Of a stretch of DNA of 14,876 bases, positions 7,883 through 14,876 are shown piece after piece (the first letter of the stretch is position 1; every line of letters begins with the position of its first letter). Under the pieces are notes generated by a model. It was not told the DNA's origin. It did not search any database and saw only the letters and a list, made by a program, of their open reading frames with translations. The translations under genes and the position numbers were made by a program. The DNA is from Deltaproteobacteria bacterium (lineage in GTDB: Bacteria; Desulfobacterota; Desulfobacteria; Desulfobacterales; JAUVGT01): assembly GCA_030593645.1 (NCBI GenBank), contig JAUVGT010000066.1, positions 1 through 14,876 of the forward strand, written 5' to 3'.

Positions 7883-10588
7883 TTATGTTGATTCGTCAGG
7901 CAAGTTTCTTTTTTGTTTTAGATACTGATGCGCAAACTGAAGTTCATCGTTCTTTGTTTTTATATTTTTATTTAACTTGGCATCAAGAGTTGCCTGAAAT
8001 ATTTCTCTATAAATCGGGCCAGGCTCCAGCCCCATATTTTTCAGATCTTTACCGTTTATGGTGATGGTTATAAACCTTAACTTTGTGAAGAAGTTTGATA
8101 TTAATTTCTTAACTTTTTCCTTTTTTGTTGCTGCCATCATATATAATATTAATTCGGTTTTCCACCTTGTCAGCTCGTGATAAAGCCTGCTGTTATTGAC
8201 CGGCAGATTTTGTTCCAGCCACGCAATATATGTGTCAGCTTCTATTCTTTCCGTGCAAAATATTTTTTTATATCGAGGCGCAAGTTCAAAGTGAAGACAG
8301 ATTTTTTTTGTTGTTTTGTAATCGCAATTCTGAATGAGCGCCAAAAAATAAACGGCCCACTTCATATAAGATTCTTCTAAAAAAAGCAAATCATACCAGG
8401 ATAATACTTTTTTAATATTATTGAACAGGGTGCTCATATTTTCGGTTAATATAATCTTCGGATGAATAACAGATAAAAGACCGTAATCATTTAGTCTGAT
8501 AATGGCCGGGGTGGGGTTTTCTTCTTCAAGAATCTGATGCAGTTCGGAAAATACCCTCCTGCCGCTGAGGCGTGTAAAAAATTCCATTTTTACAGCATTT
8601 CCGATTAGACCGGCAGTCAGTTTACCAAGAGAAAACCCGAAACGTTGTTCGAATCGGATGGCTCGAAATACCCTGGTAGGGTCTTCAACAAAACTCAGGT
8701 TGTGAAGAATTCTTATGGTTTTTTCTTTTATATCCTTCTGTGCGGCAAAAAAATCGATTAATGTCCCAAACATATCCGGAATCAGTTGAATCGCCAGGGT
8801 ATTGATCGTAAAATCTCTTCGAAACAAGTCGAGTTTGATTGAACTCATTTCAACGATCGGGAGAGCAGCCGGAAATTTATAATATTCCACCCTGGCAGAA
8901 GCAACATCGATTTTAAATCCATCAGGGAATATGACTACTGCCGTGCCGAATTTTTCATGGGTATGAATCCGGGCGCCAACCATTTTGGAATATTTTACCG
9001 CAAATTTAATGCCATCACCTTCAATAACAATATCAATATCTTCATTGGGCCGATATAAAAACAAATCGCGAACAAACCCTCCCACAACATAAGCGTTGCA
9101 ATTGATTTCTTTAGCTACCTGGCCGATGGCTTTCAATATATTGATAATCCTTTTTGAAAGCCTTTCCCGCATGAATTTATTTATATTCCTGGTTCTTGCA
9201 TGAGTTTGCTCTTTCAATAAACCCTCTGGTTTTTCATAATTATGCTGTATTTGTCTGAACATGGTGTTTAGAAGGTCTGTTCGTGTAACAACTCCGACGA
9301 TGGAATTTTTATTAACGACCGGCAGGATGCGCTGTTTATTTTCTATAATCTTTTTTTGCATTTCAGACAGATCTGATTCAGGATTAACCGACGCGATTTC
9401 AGTCGTCATATACTCCTTTACCGGGACATGATCAAGTTTATGGTAGAGTGCTTTTTCAATAATCTGCCGTGTAATATACCCTGCAAGTATATCGGTGTCA
9501 TCTGAATCATTCAGTTTTTCAGTGACCAGCAGTGCGTTGATATTATATCGGGTCAGCAGCTTGCCGGCTTCCCTGCAGCTGATATCAGTCAATATTTTTA
9601 TCGGCGGTGATGACATCAAATCCCTGGCAAGACGTCTGGATCTGATTTTTTCATATAATATTTCAACGAGTTTATGTTCAATCTGGGCAAGCGTTTTTTC
9701 CTTAATTGTTGCGGCTGCGGCGAATGTGTGTCCTCCACCACCCAATGGTGTAACAATTGAACCCACATCAACTTCTGATATCCTGCTTCGGGCGACCACG
9801 TATATTTTATTTTCCATCCTCGCAATTGCAAAGATTGCGTCAATATTTTCCATTTTAATCATTTTATGAACAAGGAATGCGAAATCCGGTACATAATAAT
9901 CTGTGGTAACGCTTGTAATAATTATTTCGATTCCGGTAATGTTATGGCGGGTGGTTGCCTGGATCATATCATTTAACAAACCCACCTGTTCCGGGCTTAT
10001 CTCCCTGGTGATAAGGTCGGAGACAATATTCAGATTTGCACCTTTTGAAAGCAAAAAAGCGGCAGCTGTAAAATCATTTTGAGTTGTTGATGGGAATGTA
10101 AACGATCCGGTATCTTCATAAATACCGATACACATAATCGTTGCTTCATCTGATGAAATTTTGATTTTTTTTTTCTCAATAATATTTGCGAGGATTGTTA
10201 CGGTTGCACCTGTCGATTGAATGGCTTCGTAACTACCTTTAATATCAGTATCTGAAGGGGGATGATGATCAAAAATATGAATGTCCAGATCCTGATTTTG
10301 TAATAGTGTGGCGAATGCTCCGATTCGCTTCGGCTGGCGTGTATCAACCAGTACAAGCCGTTCGATTTTCGAAAAGACAATGTCTTTTATATCGACCATA
10401 TTAAATAGATAAGCCATTGAATCAATAAAGAAATTTTTTAGATTCTTTTCTTGTGACCCTGGAAATACCACTACCGAATCCGGATACAGCTTCTGAGCCG
10501 CCAGCATGGAAGCCATTGCATCAAAATCGGCATTGATATGCGTGGTTATTATGGTGAGTTTTTTCTGATCTGTTTTTTTCAGGGTCAA
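7883..10588 (-). CDS. DHH phosphoesterase / CBS pair / tRNA nucleotidyltransferase (CCA-adding family) fusion
   Basis: The protein has 901 residues in three modules. Residues 1-310 are a DHH-DHHA1 phosphoesterase: NADFDAMAS near 19-27, D107-H108-H109 in FDHHP, and the DHHA1 motif GGGGH near 280. Residues about 315-450 hold two CBS domains, which bind adenosyl ligands in other proteins. From about 480 to the end lies a class II nucleotidyltransferase: GGFVRD, the metal pair D517 and D519 in EDIDIV, RRDFTINTLA, EDPTRVFRAIRFEQRF, and a C-terminal helical tRNA-binding part. It should build or repair the tRNA 3' CCA end. CC-only or A-only activity is possible, since Aquifex splits the task between two related enzymes. 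The start is TTG, because an in-frame stop lies 8 codons upstream with no ATG between. Confidence 0.92.
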   Translation of the reverse strand: MTLKKTDQKKLTIITTHINADFDAMASMLAAQKLYPDSVVVFPGSQEKNLKNFFIDSMAYLFNMVDIKDIVFSKIERLVLVDTRQPKRIGAFATLLQNQDLDIHIFDHHPPSDTDIKGSYEAIQSTGATVTILANIIEKKKIKISSDEATIMCIGIYEDTGSFTFPSTTQNDFTAAAFLLSKGANLNIVSDLITREISPEQVGLLNDMIQATTRHNITGIEIIITSVTTDYYVPDFAFLVHKMIKMENIDAIFAIARMENKIYVVARSRISEVDVGSIVTPLGGGGHTFAAAATIKEKTLAQIEHKLVEILYEKIRSRRLARDLMSSPPIKILTDISCREAGKLLTRYNINALLVTEKLNDSDDTDILAGYITRQIIEKALYHKLDHVPVKEYMTTEIASVNPESDLSEMQKKIIENKQRILPVVNKNSIVGVVTRTDLLNTMFRQIQHNYEKPEGLLKEQTHARTRNINKFMRERLSKRIINILKAIGQVAKEINCNAYVVGGFVRDLFLYRPNEDIDIVIEGDGIKFAVKYSKMVGARIHTHEKFGTAVVIFPDGFKIDVASARVEYYKFPAALPIVEMSSIKLDLFRRDFTINTLAIQLIPDMFGTLIDFFAAQKDIKEKTIRILHNLSFVEDPTRVFRAIRFEQRFGFSLGKLTAGLIGNAVKMEFFTRLSGRRVFSELHQILEEENPTPAIIRLNDYGLLSVIHPKIILTENMSTLFNNIKKVLSWYDLLFLEESYMKWAVYFLALIQNCDYKTTKKICLHFELAPRYKKIFCTERIEADTYIAWLEQNLPVNNSRLYHELTRWKTELILYMMAATKKEKVKKLISNFFTKLRFITITINGKDLKNMGLEPGPIYREIFQATLDAKLNKNIKTKNDELQFAHQYLKQKRNLPDEST

Positions 10589-10601
10589 GGGCGCGTCCTT
10601 A
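10586..10601 (-). promoter_or_regulatory. Ribosome binding site fixing a TTG start
   Basis: On the minus strand TAAGGA (10596-10601) lies 7 bases before TTG at 10588-10586. The in-frame codons upstream reach a TAA eight codons back without passing ATG or GTG. The next Met is near residue 25, inside the first DHH motif. TTG is therefore the well-supported start. Confidence 0.75.
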
Positions 10602-10833
10602 AGTGTCCATTAACAGCAATAAGCGTATTTTAAATTAAACAGTATGGACAAATTTTTTTGTAAAGAACCATATAATTTCGCATATAAAAATTCGATTAGC
10701 AAGATCAAGATGAACAAAGATATAAAATATTATTTCTAATTGGTGAGATTTAGTGTACAATAGATTGTAAAATAACAGAGTTATCAATAGATTAAGAAAA
10801 CAAATAAAATAATTAATTTAATAAATCCTGTAA

Positions 10834-10849
10834 TGGCATGGATTTTGTA
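10834..10849 (+). promoter_or_regulatory. Sigma-54-like -24/-12 site
   Basis: TGGCATG-N4-TTGTA matches the sigma-54 pattern TGGCACG-N4-TTGCW at every fixed base but two: T for C in the -24 box, and T for C in the highly conserved -12 GC. The GG-to-G spacing is correct. The -12 mismatch is a serious weakness. Transcription would start near 10860, 260 bases before the radical SAM gene. Confidence 0.25.
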
Positions 10850-10916
10850 GTATATTTTACTTGTAATCAATATGTTTGAAAGAACTCGTCATCCGATGAG
10901 AGAGGGTCAAAAACTA

Positions 10917-10945
10917 TTGTCGTTTGCATGACTATGTGATATAAA
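10917..10945 (+). promoter_or_regulatory. Sigma-70-type promoter for the radical SAM gene
   Basis: TTGTCG (10917-10922, 4/6) is followed after exactly 17 bases by TATAAA (10940-10945, 5/6), with an extended -10 TGA directly before it. This is the best promoter in the gap. Transcription would start near 10952, leaving a leader of about 170 bases before the ATG at 11122. Confidence 0.45.
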
Positions 10946-11121
10946 CCTGTGATAATATATTAAAAGTGGCTGTAAAACCTCCTCTCGAATTCCATTTAGG
11001 TATTGGGGCAAAGGTATTAATCTTCGAAATATGTAGCATATTCATGCGGTTAAAATTTTTCACCGTCCTAACTTGAAACCGATTGAAGGTTTTGAAAATA
11101 CTTCTAATAAATTAATAATAA

Positions 11122-12081
11122 ATGAAAAATAGAAAAAAAAAAGAATTTCAACATATATTTGGCCCTGTTCCTTCGAGACGGCTTGGAATGTCACTTGGAG
11201 TGGATATCATGCCGCACAAAACATGCTCGCTTGATTGTGTGTATTGTGAATGCGGAAAAACCACAAACCTTACGCTGAAAAGGGATGAATATATATCAAT
11301 TGATAAAATTAAAGAGGAACTAAAGTTATTTCTACACAATAAACCGGAACTGGATTTTATTACATTTTCGGGTTCCGGGGAACCGACTCTTCACGTCGCA
11401 ATTGATAAGGTTGTCGATTTTATTAAGTCGGAATTTCCCCAGTACAAGGTAGCATTGCTGACCAATAGTACGCTTTTTCATGTACCGCAAATCAGGGAGA
11501 GTGTTAAAAATATAGATGTCGTTATCGCTTCGCTTGATGCTGTATCTGAAGATATTTTTTTTAAAATTAACCGACCTCATGAAGATTTGGAACTGTCAGA
11601 AATCATAGAAGGAATCATAACGTTTCGAAAAGAATTCGCAAATCAGTTATGGATTGAGATTTTCATAGTACCTCATTTAAATGACAGTGATATTGAACTT
11701 GAAAAGGTGAAGAATGTATTATCTTTGATCAAACCTGACAGGGTTCAGCTGAACTCTTTGGACAGACCCGGCACTGAAAGCTGGGTCAAACCGGTTAACC
11801 CAAACGTTTTTTCCGATATATCAAAATATTTACTGAATGCTGAAATTATTGACATAAATCGTTCGGATAAACATGGTGATGGAATCTCTGGGTTTCTTAA
11901 TGAGCAACTCTTATCCACGATTAAACGAAGGCCATGTACAAGCGAAGATATTTCTCGGATATTTGGCATCAGTTTAAATGAAGCATATAATACTCTTGGA
12001 AAACTTGTAAATGAGGGAGAAGCCGAGAAAGTAATAATGCAGAGGGGTGTTTTTTATACAAAAAGGGGAGTGACCCCTTAA
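11122..12081 (+). CDS. Radical SAM protein, COG0731-like, with C-terminal winged helix
   Basis: The protein has 319 residues and is a radical SAM enzyme that should hold a 4Fe-4S cluster through C35, C39 and C42 (CSLDCVYC) and cleave SAM. The preceding block GPVPSRRLGMSLGVD and the following ECGKTT are typical of bacterial relatives of wyosine synthetase-like proteins, whose substrate is unknown. FSGSGEPTLH is the SAM-contacting GGE-like motif, here GSGEPT. Residues about 250-315 form a winged-helix-like unit (CTSEDISRIFGISLNEAYNTL), suggesting nucleic-acid binding or a partner contact. An in-frame TAA stands directly before the ATG, and the next Met lies inside the conserved block, so this start is forced, yet no Shine-Dalgarno is visible. 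It is probably monocistronic. The true substrate cannot be named. Confidence 0.85.
   Translation: MKNRKKKEFQHIFGPVPSRRLGMSLGVDIMPHKTCSLDCVYCECGKTTNLTLKRDEYISIDKIKEELKLFLHNKPELDFITFSGSGEPTLHVAIDKVVDFIKSEFPQYKVALLTNSTLFHVPQIRESVKNIDVVIASLDAVSEDIFFKINRPHEDLELSEIIEGIITFRKEFANQLWIEIFIVPHLNDSDIELEKVKNVLSLIKPDRVQLNSLDRPGTESWVKPVNPNVFSDISKYLLNAEIIDINRSDKHGDGISGFLNEQLLSTIKRRPCTSEDISRIFGISLNEAYNTLGKLVNEGEAEKVIMQRGVFYTKRGVTP
12063..12079 (+). other. Small hairpin over the stop of the radical SAM gene
   Basis: AAGGGG (12063-12068) and CCCCTT (12074-12079) form a 6 bp stem with a 5-base loop, and the right arm runs into the TAA stop. There is no T-run, so it is not a standard terminator and may be chance. 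Confidence 0.25.
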
Positions 12082-12115
12082 ACGCACGTTCTAAATAGAA
12101 TTATAAACCCAAACA

Positions 12116-12143
12116 GTAACAGAATTATTTTGCCACATATACT
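12116..12143 (+). promoter_or_regulatory. Candidate promoter for pilC-pilS
   Basis: GTAACA (12116-12121, 4/6) and TATACT (12138-12143, 5/6) stand 16 bases apart in the 107-base gap before pilC. Transcription would start near 12150. The call rests on weak boxes only. Confidence 0.3.
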
Positions 12144-12188
12144 GGATTCATTCGATTTGGTATTATTGCTGATGTAAAGGGGGTAGAT

Positions 12189-13394
12189 ATGCCGGTCTTT
12201 GTATGGTCAGGGAAAAATGCGAAAGGTGTTGTAAGAAAAGGCGAGATGGAGGCTGCAAGTAAGGATGCTGTTCTTGCTAATCTCAGAAGGATGAAGGTTG
12301 AAGGGGCAAAGGTAAAACCCAAGCCCAAGGACCTTTTTGAAAATGTCGCCTTTCTCCAGCCGGGCGTCAAAACCGGTGACATAATATTGTTTGCCAGACA
12401 GTTTTCAACCATGATAGATGCGGGTCTACCCATCATCCAGTGCCTGGATATCCTATATTCCCAGCAGGAAAATGCAACATTAAAAAAAATATTAAAATCC
12501 ATCAAAGAACAGGTGGAAAGCGGAATGACCCTTGCCGAATCATTGAAGAAGTTCCCAAAAGAGTTTGATGATCTATTTGTAAATATGATTGCGGCCGGTG
12601 AAGCAGGTGGTATCCTTGACATAATTTTAAGACGGCTTTCAGCATATATGGAAAAAGCGGCCAGGTTAAAGGCTCAGGTAAAAGGGGCCATGACGTATCC
12701 GATCGTTACACTGGTAATCGCCTTTGGAGTTCTTTCCGTGATCCTAATCTTTGTTATTCCGGTATTTGAGGATATGTTTGCTGATATGGGAAGTAACCTT
12801 CCGGCATTTACCCAAGTGGTCATTGACGTGAGTGATTTTGCAAAAGGAAATGTAATATATATTGTGGTTGGAATGATCTTGTTTTTTATCTCGTTTAAAA
12901 AGTTTTATTCTACTGATAAGGGCCGGGCAGCAATAGATGATCTTCTTTTGAAATTACCCATATTCGGAATATTGATTCGCAAAGTAGCCGTGGCAAAATT
13001 TACGCGCACCATGAGTACCATGCTGTCCAGCGGTGTGGCAATATTAGAGGCACTTGAGATTGTCGCAAAAACAGCGGGGAATAAAACAGTTGAAACAGCC
13101 ATATATTCGGTAAGGGCTGACATCGCTGAGGGCCGGACAATGGCTGACCCTCTGTCAGAAACAGGTGTGTTTCCGGCAATGGTCTGCCAGATGATCGCTG
13201 TTGGTGAATCTACAGGTGCCCTTGATTCAATGCTGGAAAAGATCGCGACCTTTTATGATGAAGAAGTCGATCAGGCCGTGGAAAATTTAACCGCACTGAT
13301 CGAACCATTTATGCTCGTTTTTCTGGGTATAACGATTGGCGGTTTGGTTATCGCGATGTATTTGCCTGTGTTCAAGATGGCAAGTAACCTGTAA
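12189..13394 (+). CDS. pilC: Type IV pilus inner-membrane platform protein PilC
   Basis: PilC (GspF family) sits in the inner membrane, where it links the PilB and PilT motor ATPases to pilin extraction and assembly. It has 401 residues, the usual size. Seen here: N-terminal FVWSGKNAKGVVRKG, two cytoplasmic helical repeats, the first with ARQFSTMIDAGLPIIQCLDIL and AAGEAGGILD, the second with FTRTMSTMLSSGVAILEALEI and VGESTGALD, and membrane segments at about 169-193, 221-237 and 370-395. The ATG has a good Shine-Dalgarno (AAGGGGG, 5 bases away). pilS follows 33 bases downstream. The gene before it is not pilB or pilT, which is unusual for a pilus locus. Confidence 0.95.
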   Translation: MPVFVWSGKNAKGVVRKGEMEAASKDAVLANLRRMKVEGAKVKPKPKDLFENVAFLQPGVKTGDIILFARQFSTMIDAGLPIIQCLDILYSQQENATLKKILKSIKEQVESGMTLAESLKKFPKEFDDLFVNMIAAGEAGGILDIILRRLSAYMEKAARLKAQVKGAMTYPIVTLVIAFGVLSVILIFVIPVFEDMFADMGSNLPAFTQVVIDVSDFAKGNVIYIVVGMILFFISFKKFYSTDKGRAAIDDLLLKLPIFGILIRKVAVAKFTRTMSTMLSSGVAILEALEIVAKTAGNKTVETAIYSVRADIAEGRTMADPLSETGVFPAMVCQMIAVGESTGALDSMLEKIATFYDEEVDQAVENLTALIEPFMLVFLGITIGGLVIAMYLPVFKMASNL

Positions 13395-13427
13395 TCGTTT
13401 ATAACCGGATCCACCGTTTGAATTATT

Positions 13428-14738
13428 ATGAATATAACTGCCATCAAATCAGAAGACGATATGTATATGAAGTTAAAATGGCTCATGCTAGCTCGAGTCC
13501 TTTTTACTACTTTACTTCTCGGATCTACCATAATTTTACAAACCGGTGAAACTTCTTCACCGCTTGACTGGGCTCTACTATCTCTTTACGGATTGATCGT
13601 ACTGATTTTTTTATTATCTTTCATATATGGATTAATACTCCCAAGAATTAATAAAAAGTTTACATTTGCATATATCCAAATTATTATCGATACTCTCATT
13701 GTTACTCTAATCATTTTTGTAACAGGAAGTTATTCGAGTATTTTTTCGTTCCTGTACCTTGTTGTCCTTATTTATTCAAGCATGCTGCTGCATATCAGAG
13801 GAAGCATGATCATGGCAGCCTTATGTTCCATTCAATATGGCATATTAATTGATCTTGAGTATTATGGATTTCTAAAAATCTTTCTCCACAATTTTAACTA
13901 TACAATAGTCGATTATCCAGGAAGTCGTTTTTTCTACAAAGTTATCATAACCATGATTGGATGTTTTGCTGTTGCTTATTTAAGCGGCCTTTTAGCGGAA
14001 CAGACAAAAAAAACCAGAATTGAACTCAGGGCCATGGAGGATCATGTAAAACGAGTTGAAAAAATGGCCGCGATAGGTGAAATGGGAGCCGGGCTGGCGC
14101 ATGAAATTAAGAATCCCCTGGCGTCCTTAGCCGGTTCTATCCAGTTATTAAAGGACAGTCTTCAACTTGATTCCGATCATGAAAGGCTCATGAAGATTGT
14201 CCTGCGAGAAGCAGATAGACTCAGCTCACTGGTTAACAATTTTCTTTTATTTGCCAGACCACCAATGGGTAAAGTTAAACCTATAGAATTGAATAAGGCA
14301 ATAAATGAAACCCTGGAACTGTTTGAAAAGGATAGTGTCGGTTTAGGAGATATTACAATTACAAAAGAAATGCTTCCCGGATTATGGGTTAATATGGACC
14401 CTATACATTTGCAGCAGGTAATCTGGAACCTGTTTCTAAACGCGGCTGAGGCAATAGACGGCAAAGGGAATATCCAGGTTAGATTGTATCAAACAAAAAA
14501 TAAACATAGCTGTATTGAAATAAAAGACAGCGGATGCGGTATGTCCCGGGAAATTTTACAATCCATTTTCGATCCATTTTTTACAACAAAACAGAGCGGA
14601 ACCGGGCTGGGCCTTTCTATTGTGCATAGTATCCTTGAATCATATGACAATCGTCTTGACGTAGAGAGCGAGGTAGACATTGGGACAACGTTTAAATTAA
14701 AGATTAAGAGTATCGACCCTCCAGAGCCTCCAACTTAA
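13428..14738 (+). CDS. pilS: Membrane sensor histidine kinase, PilS-like
   Basis: The protein has 436 residues. The first 190 carry about six membrane segments (19-37, 48-71, 79-100, 104-121, 125-143, 166-188). A charged helical linker follows, then HisKA with H225 in GLAHEIKNPLASL and HATPase with LFLNAAEAI, DSGCGMS and SGTGLGLSIVHSIL. PilS senses pilin in the membrane and phosphorylates PilR, which drives pilA through sigma-54. The place directly after pilC and the six-helix sensor support the name. The usual PAS domain between membrane part and HisKA is missing: only about 30 residues separate them. The ATG at 13428 has no clear Shine-Dalgarno, and ATGs at 13461 and 13467 are alternatives that begin just before the first helix. 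pilR is not in the window. Confidence 0.85.
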   Translation: MNITAIKSEDDMYMKLKWLMLARVLFTTLLLGSTIILQTGETSSPLDWALLSLYGLIVLIFLLSFIYGLILPRINKKFTFAYIQIIIDTLIVTLIIFVTGSYSSIFSFLYLVVLIYSSMLLHIRGSMIMAALCSIQYGILIDLEYYGFLKIFLHNFNYTIVDYPGSRFFYKVIITMIGCFAVAYLSGLLAEQTKKTRIELRAMEDHVKRVEKMAAIGEMGAGLAHEIKNPLASLAGSIQLLKDSLQLDSDHERLMKIVLREADRLSSLVNNFLLFARPPMGKVKPIELNKAINETLELFEKDSVGLGDITITKEMLPGLWVNMDPIHLQQVIWNLFLNAAEAIDGKGNIQVRLYQTKNKHSCIEIKDSGCGMSREILQSIFDPFFTTKQSGTGLGLSIVHSILESYDNRLDVESEVDIGTTFKLKIKSIDPPEPPT

Positions 14739-14741
14739 AGG

Positions 14742-14836
14742 AGTTCACCCATAAATGAGTCATAAATTCTGCTAAAACCGTTATTTTAAAGAAGCCCAGT
14801 TCATTACCAAGTGAAAATTGCGTTTTTGGGTGAACT
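14742..14836. repeat. 95 bp element bounded by inverted repeats, after pilS
   Basis: AGTTCACCCA (14742-14751) and its exact complement TGGGTGAACT (14827-14836) bound about 75 bases; similarity continues a few bases inward (AAA after one differing base). As RNA the stem extends outward by four more pairs, two of them G-U, and is followed by T at 14836-14840. It may be a small mobile palindromic element, or a long-looped terminator after pilS. No target duplication is obvious. Confidence 0.45.
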
Positions 14837-14849
14837 TTTTACCAGCCAA
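14781..14849 (-). pseudogene. Possible transposase N-terminal remnant (22 codons)
   Basis: On the minus strand a perfect AAGGAGG (14855-14861) lies 5 bases before a TTG that opens a 22-codon frame starting LAGKKFTQKRNFHLVMN and ending at a stop. The KKFT...LVM pattern resembles the first helix of IS3-type OrfA transposases, but it is too short to prove. It overlaps the inverted repeat, which would fit a decayed insertion element. Confidence 0.2.
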
Positions 14850-14876
14850 AAAAGCCTCCTTGTGGTAAGAATTATA

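Larger units (their letters stand above)
10589..11121. other. Divergent intergenic region, 533 bases
   Basis: This AT-rich region separates the fusion gene (minus) from the radical SAM gene (plus). I find no ORF with coding character and no tRNA. It holds two plus-strand promoter candidates, listed separately, and a small hairpin at 10885-10900 (CTCGTC/GATGAG with an ATCC loop). A clear minus-strand promoter for the fusion operon is not visible. A short possible stem (AAACC 11076-11080, GGTTT 11088-11092) lies near the gene but has no terminator character. Confidence 0.6.

Noticed and set aside
9495..9869. 124-codon plus-strand frame opposite the CBS/DHHA1 part of the fusion gene
   Set aside because: The minus strand there encodes the GGGGH motif and CBS domains; the plus-strand frame is a low-complexity Ser/Ile/Leu translation with no start signal.
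12150..12175. Sigma-54 promoter before pilC (TTGG...TTGC)
   Set aside because: Only 7 bases lie between the GG and the GC; the site needs 10.
14755..14775. Start of pilR disrupted by a one-base frameshift
   Set aside because: Adding one base gives MSHKILL but only 11 codons before a stop, and no receiver-domain sequence follows, so a simple frameshift does not explain it.

Overview
This is ordinary-looking bacterial chromosome of moderate to low G+C (roughly 40% by eye). The gene content fits a Gram-negative anaerobe of the Desulfobacterota, probably near Desulfobacterales. The pointers are a very large soluble hybrid kinase, a triple DHH-CBS-nucleotidyltransferase fusion, scpA/scpB next to an IHF-type gene, type IV pilus genes, and a 125 bp palindromic repeat of a kind I associate with that group. 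The placement is inference from family knowledge; no rRNA or other marker is present.

Layout. (1) 1-4078, plus: a multi-sensor hybrid histidine kinase (novel-looking N-terminal module, two GAF, three PAS, HisKA, HATPase, receiver). (2) 4079-4400: AT-rich gap with a candidate promoter and nested inverted repeats before a strong ribosome binding site. (3) 4401-5681, plus: a stand-alone GcvT-family protein. (4) 5682-5959: convergent gap with a MITE-like palindrome and an intrinsic terminator for the minus-strand gene. (5) 5960-10588, minus: read in transcription order, a DHH/CBS/tRNA-nucleotidyltransferase fusion, scpA, scpB, then after 211 bp an IHF/HU gene. The first three form a tight operon (18 bp gap, then a 1 bp stop/start overlap). 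(6) 10589-11121: divergent gap of 533 bp with plus-strand promoter candidates. (7) 11122-12081, plus: a COG0731-like radical SAM protein with a C-terminal winged helix. (8) 12189-14738, plus: pilC and a pilS-like kinase. (9) 14739-14876: a second, shorter inverted repeat and possible transposase debris where pilR might be expected.

How the genes relate. The minus-strand cluster combines tRNA 3'-end processing with chromosome organisation (ScpA and ScpB with SMC, plus an IHF-type bender). The right end is a piece of a type IV pilus locus: PilC is the inner-membrane platform, and PilS normally signals to the sigma-54 activator PilR. The hybrid kinase and GcvT-like protein are separate units with no partner genes in view.

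I saw no defence island, prophage, CRISPR array or biosynthetic cluster. The most interesting material is the N-terminal domain of the hybrid kinase, the divergent orphan GcvT, the DHH-CBS-nucleotidyltransferase fusion, the two palindromic repeats, and two possibly structured leaders.
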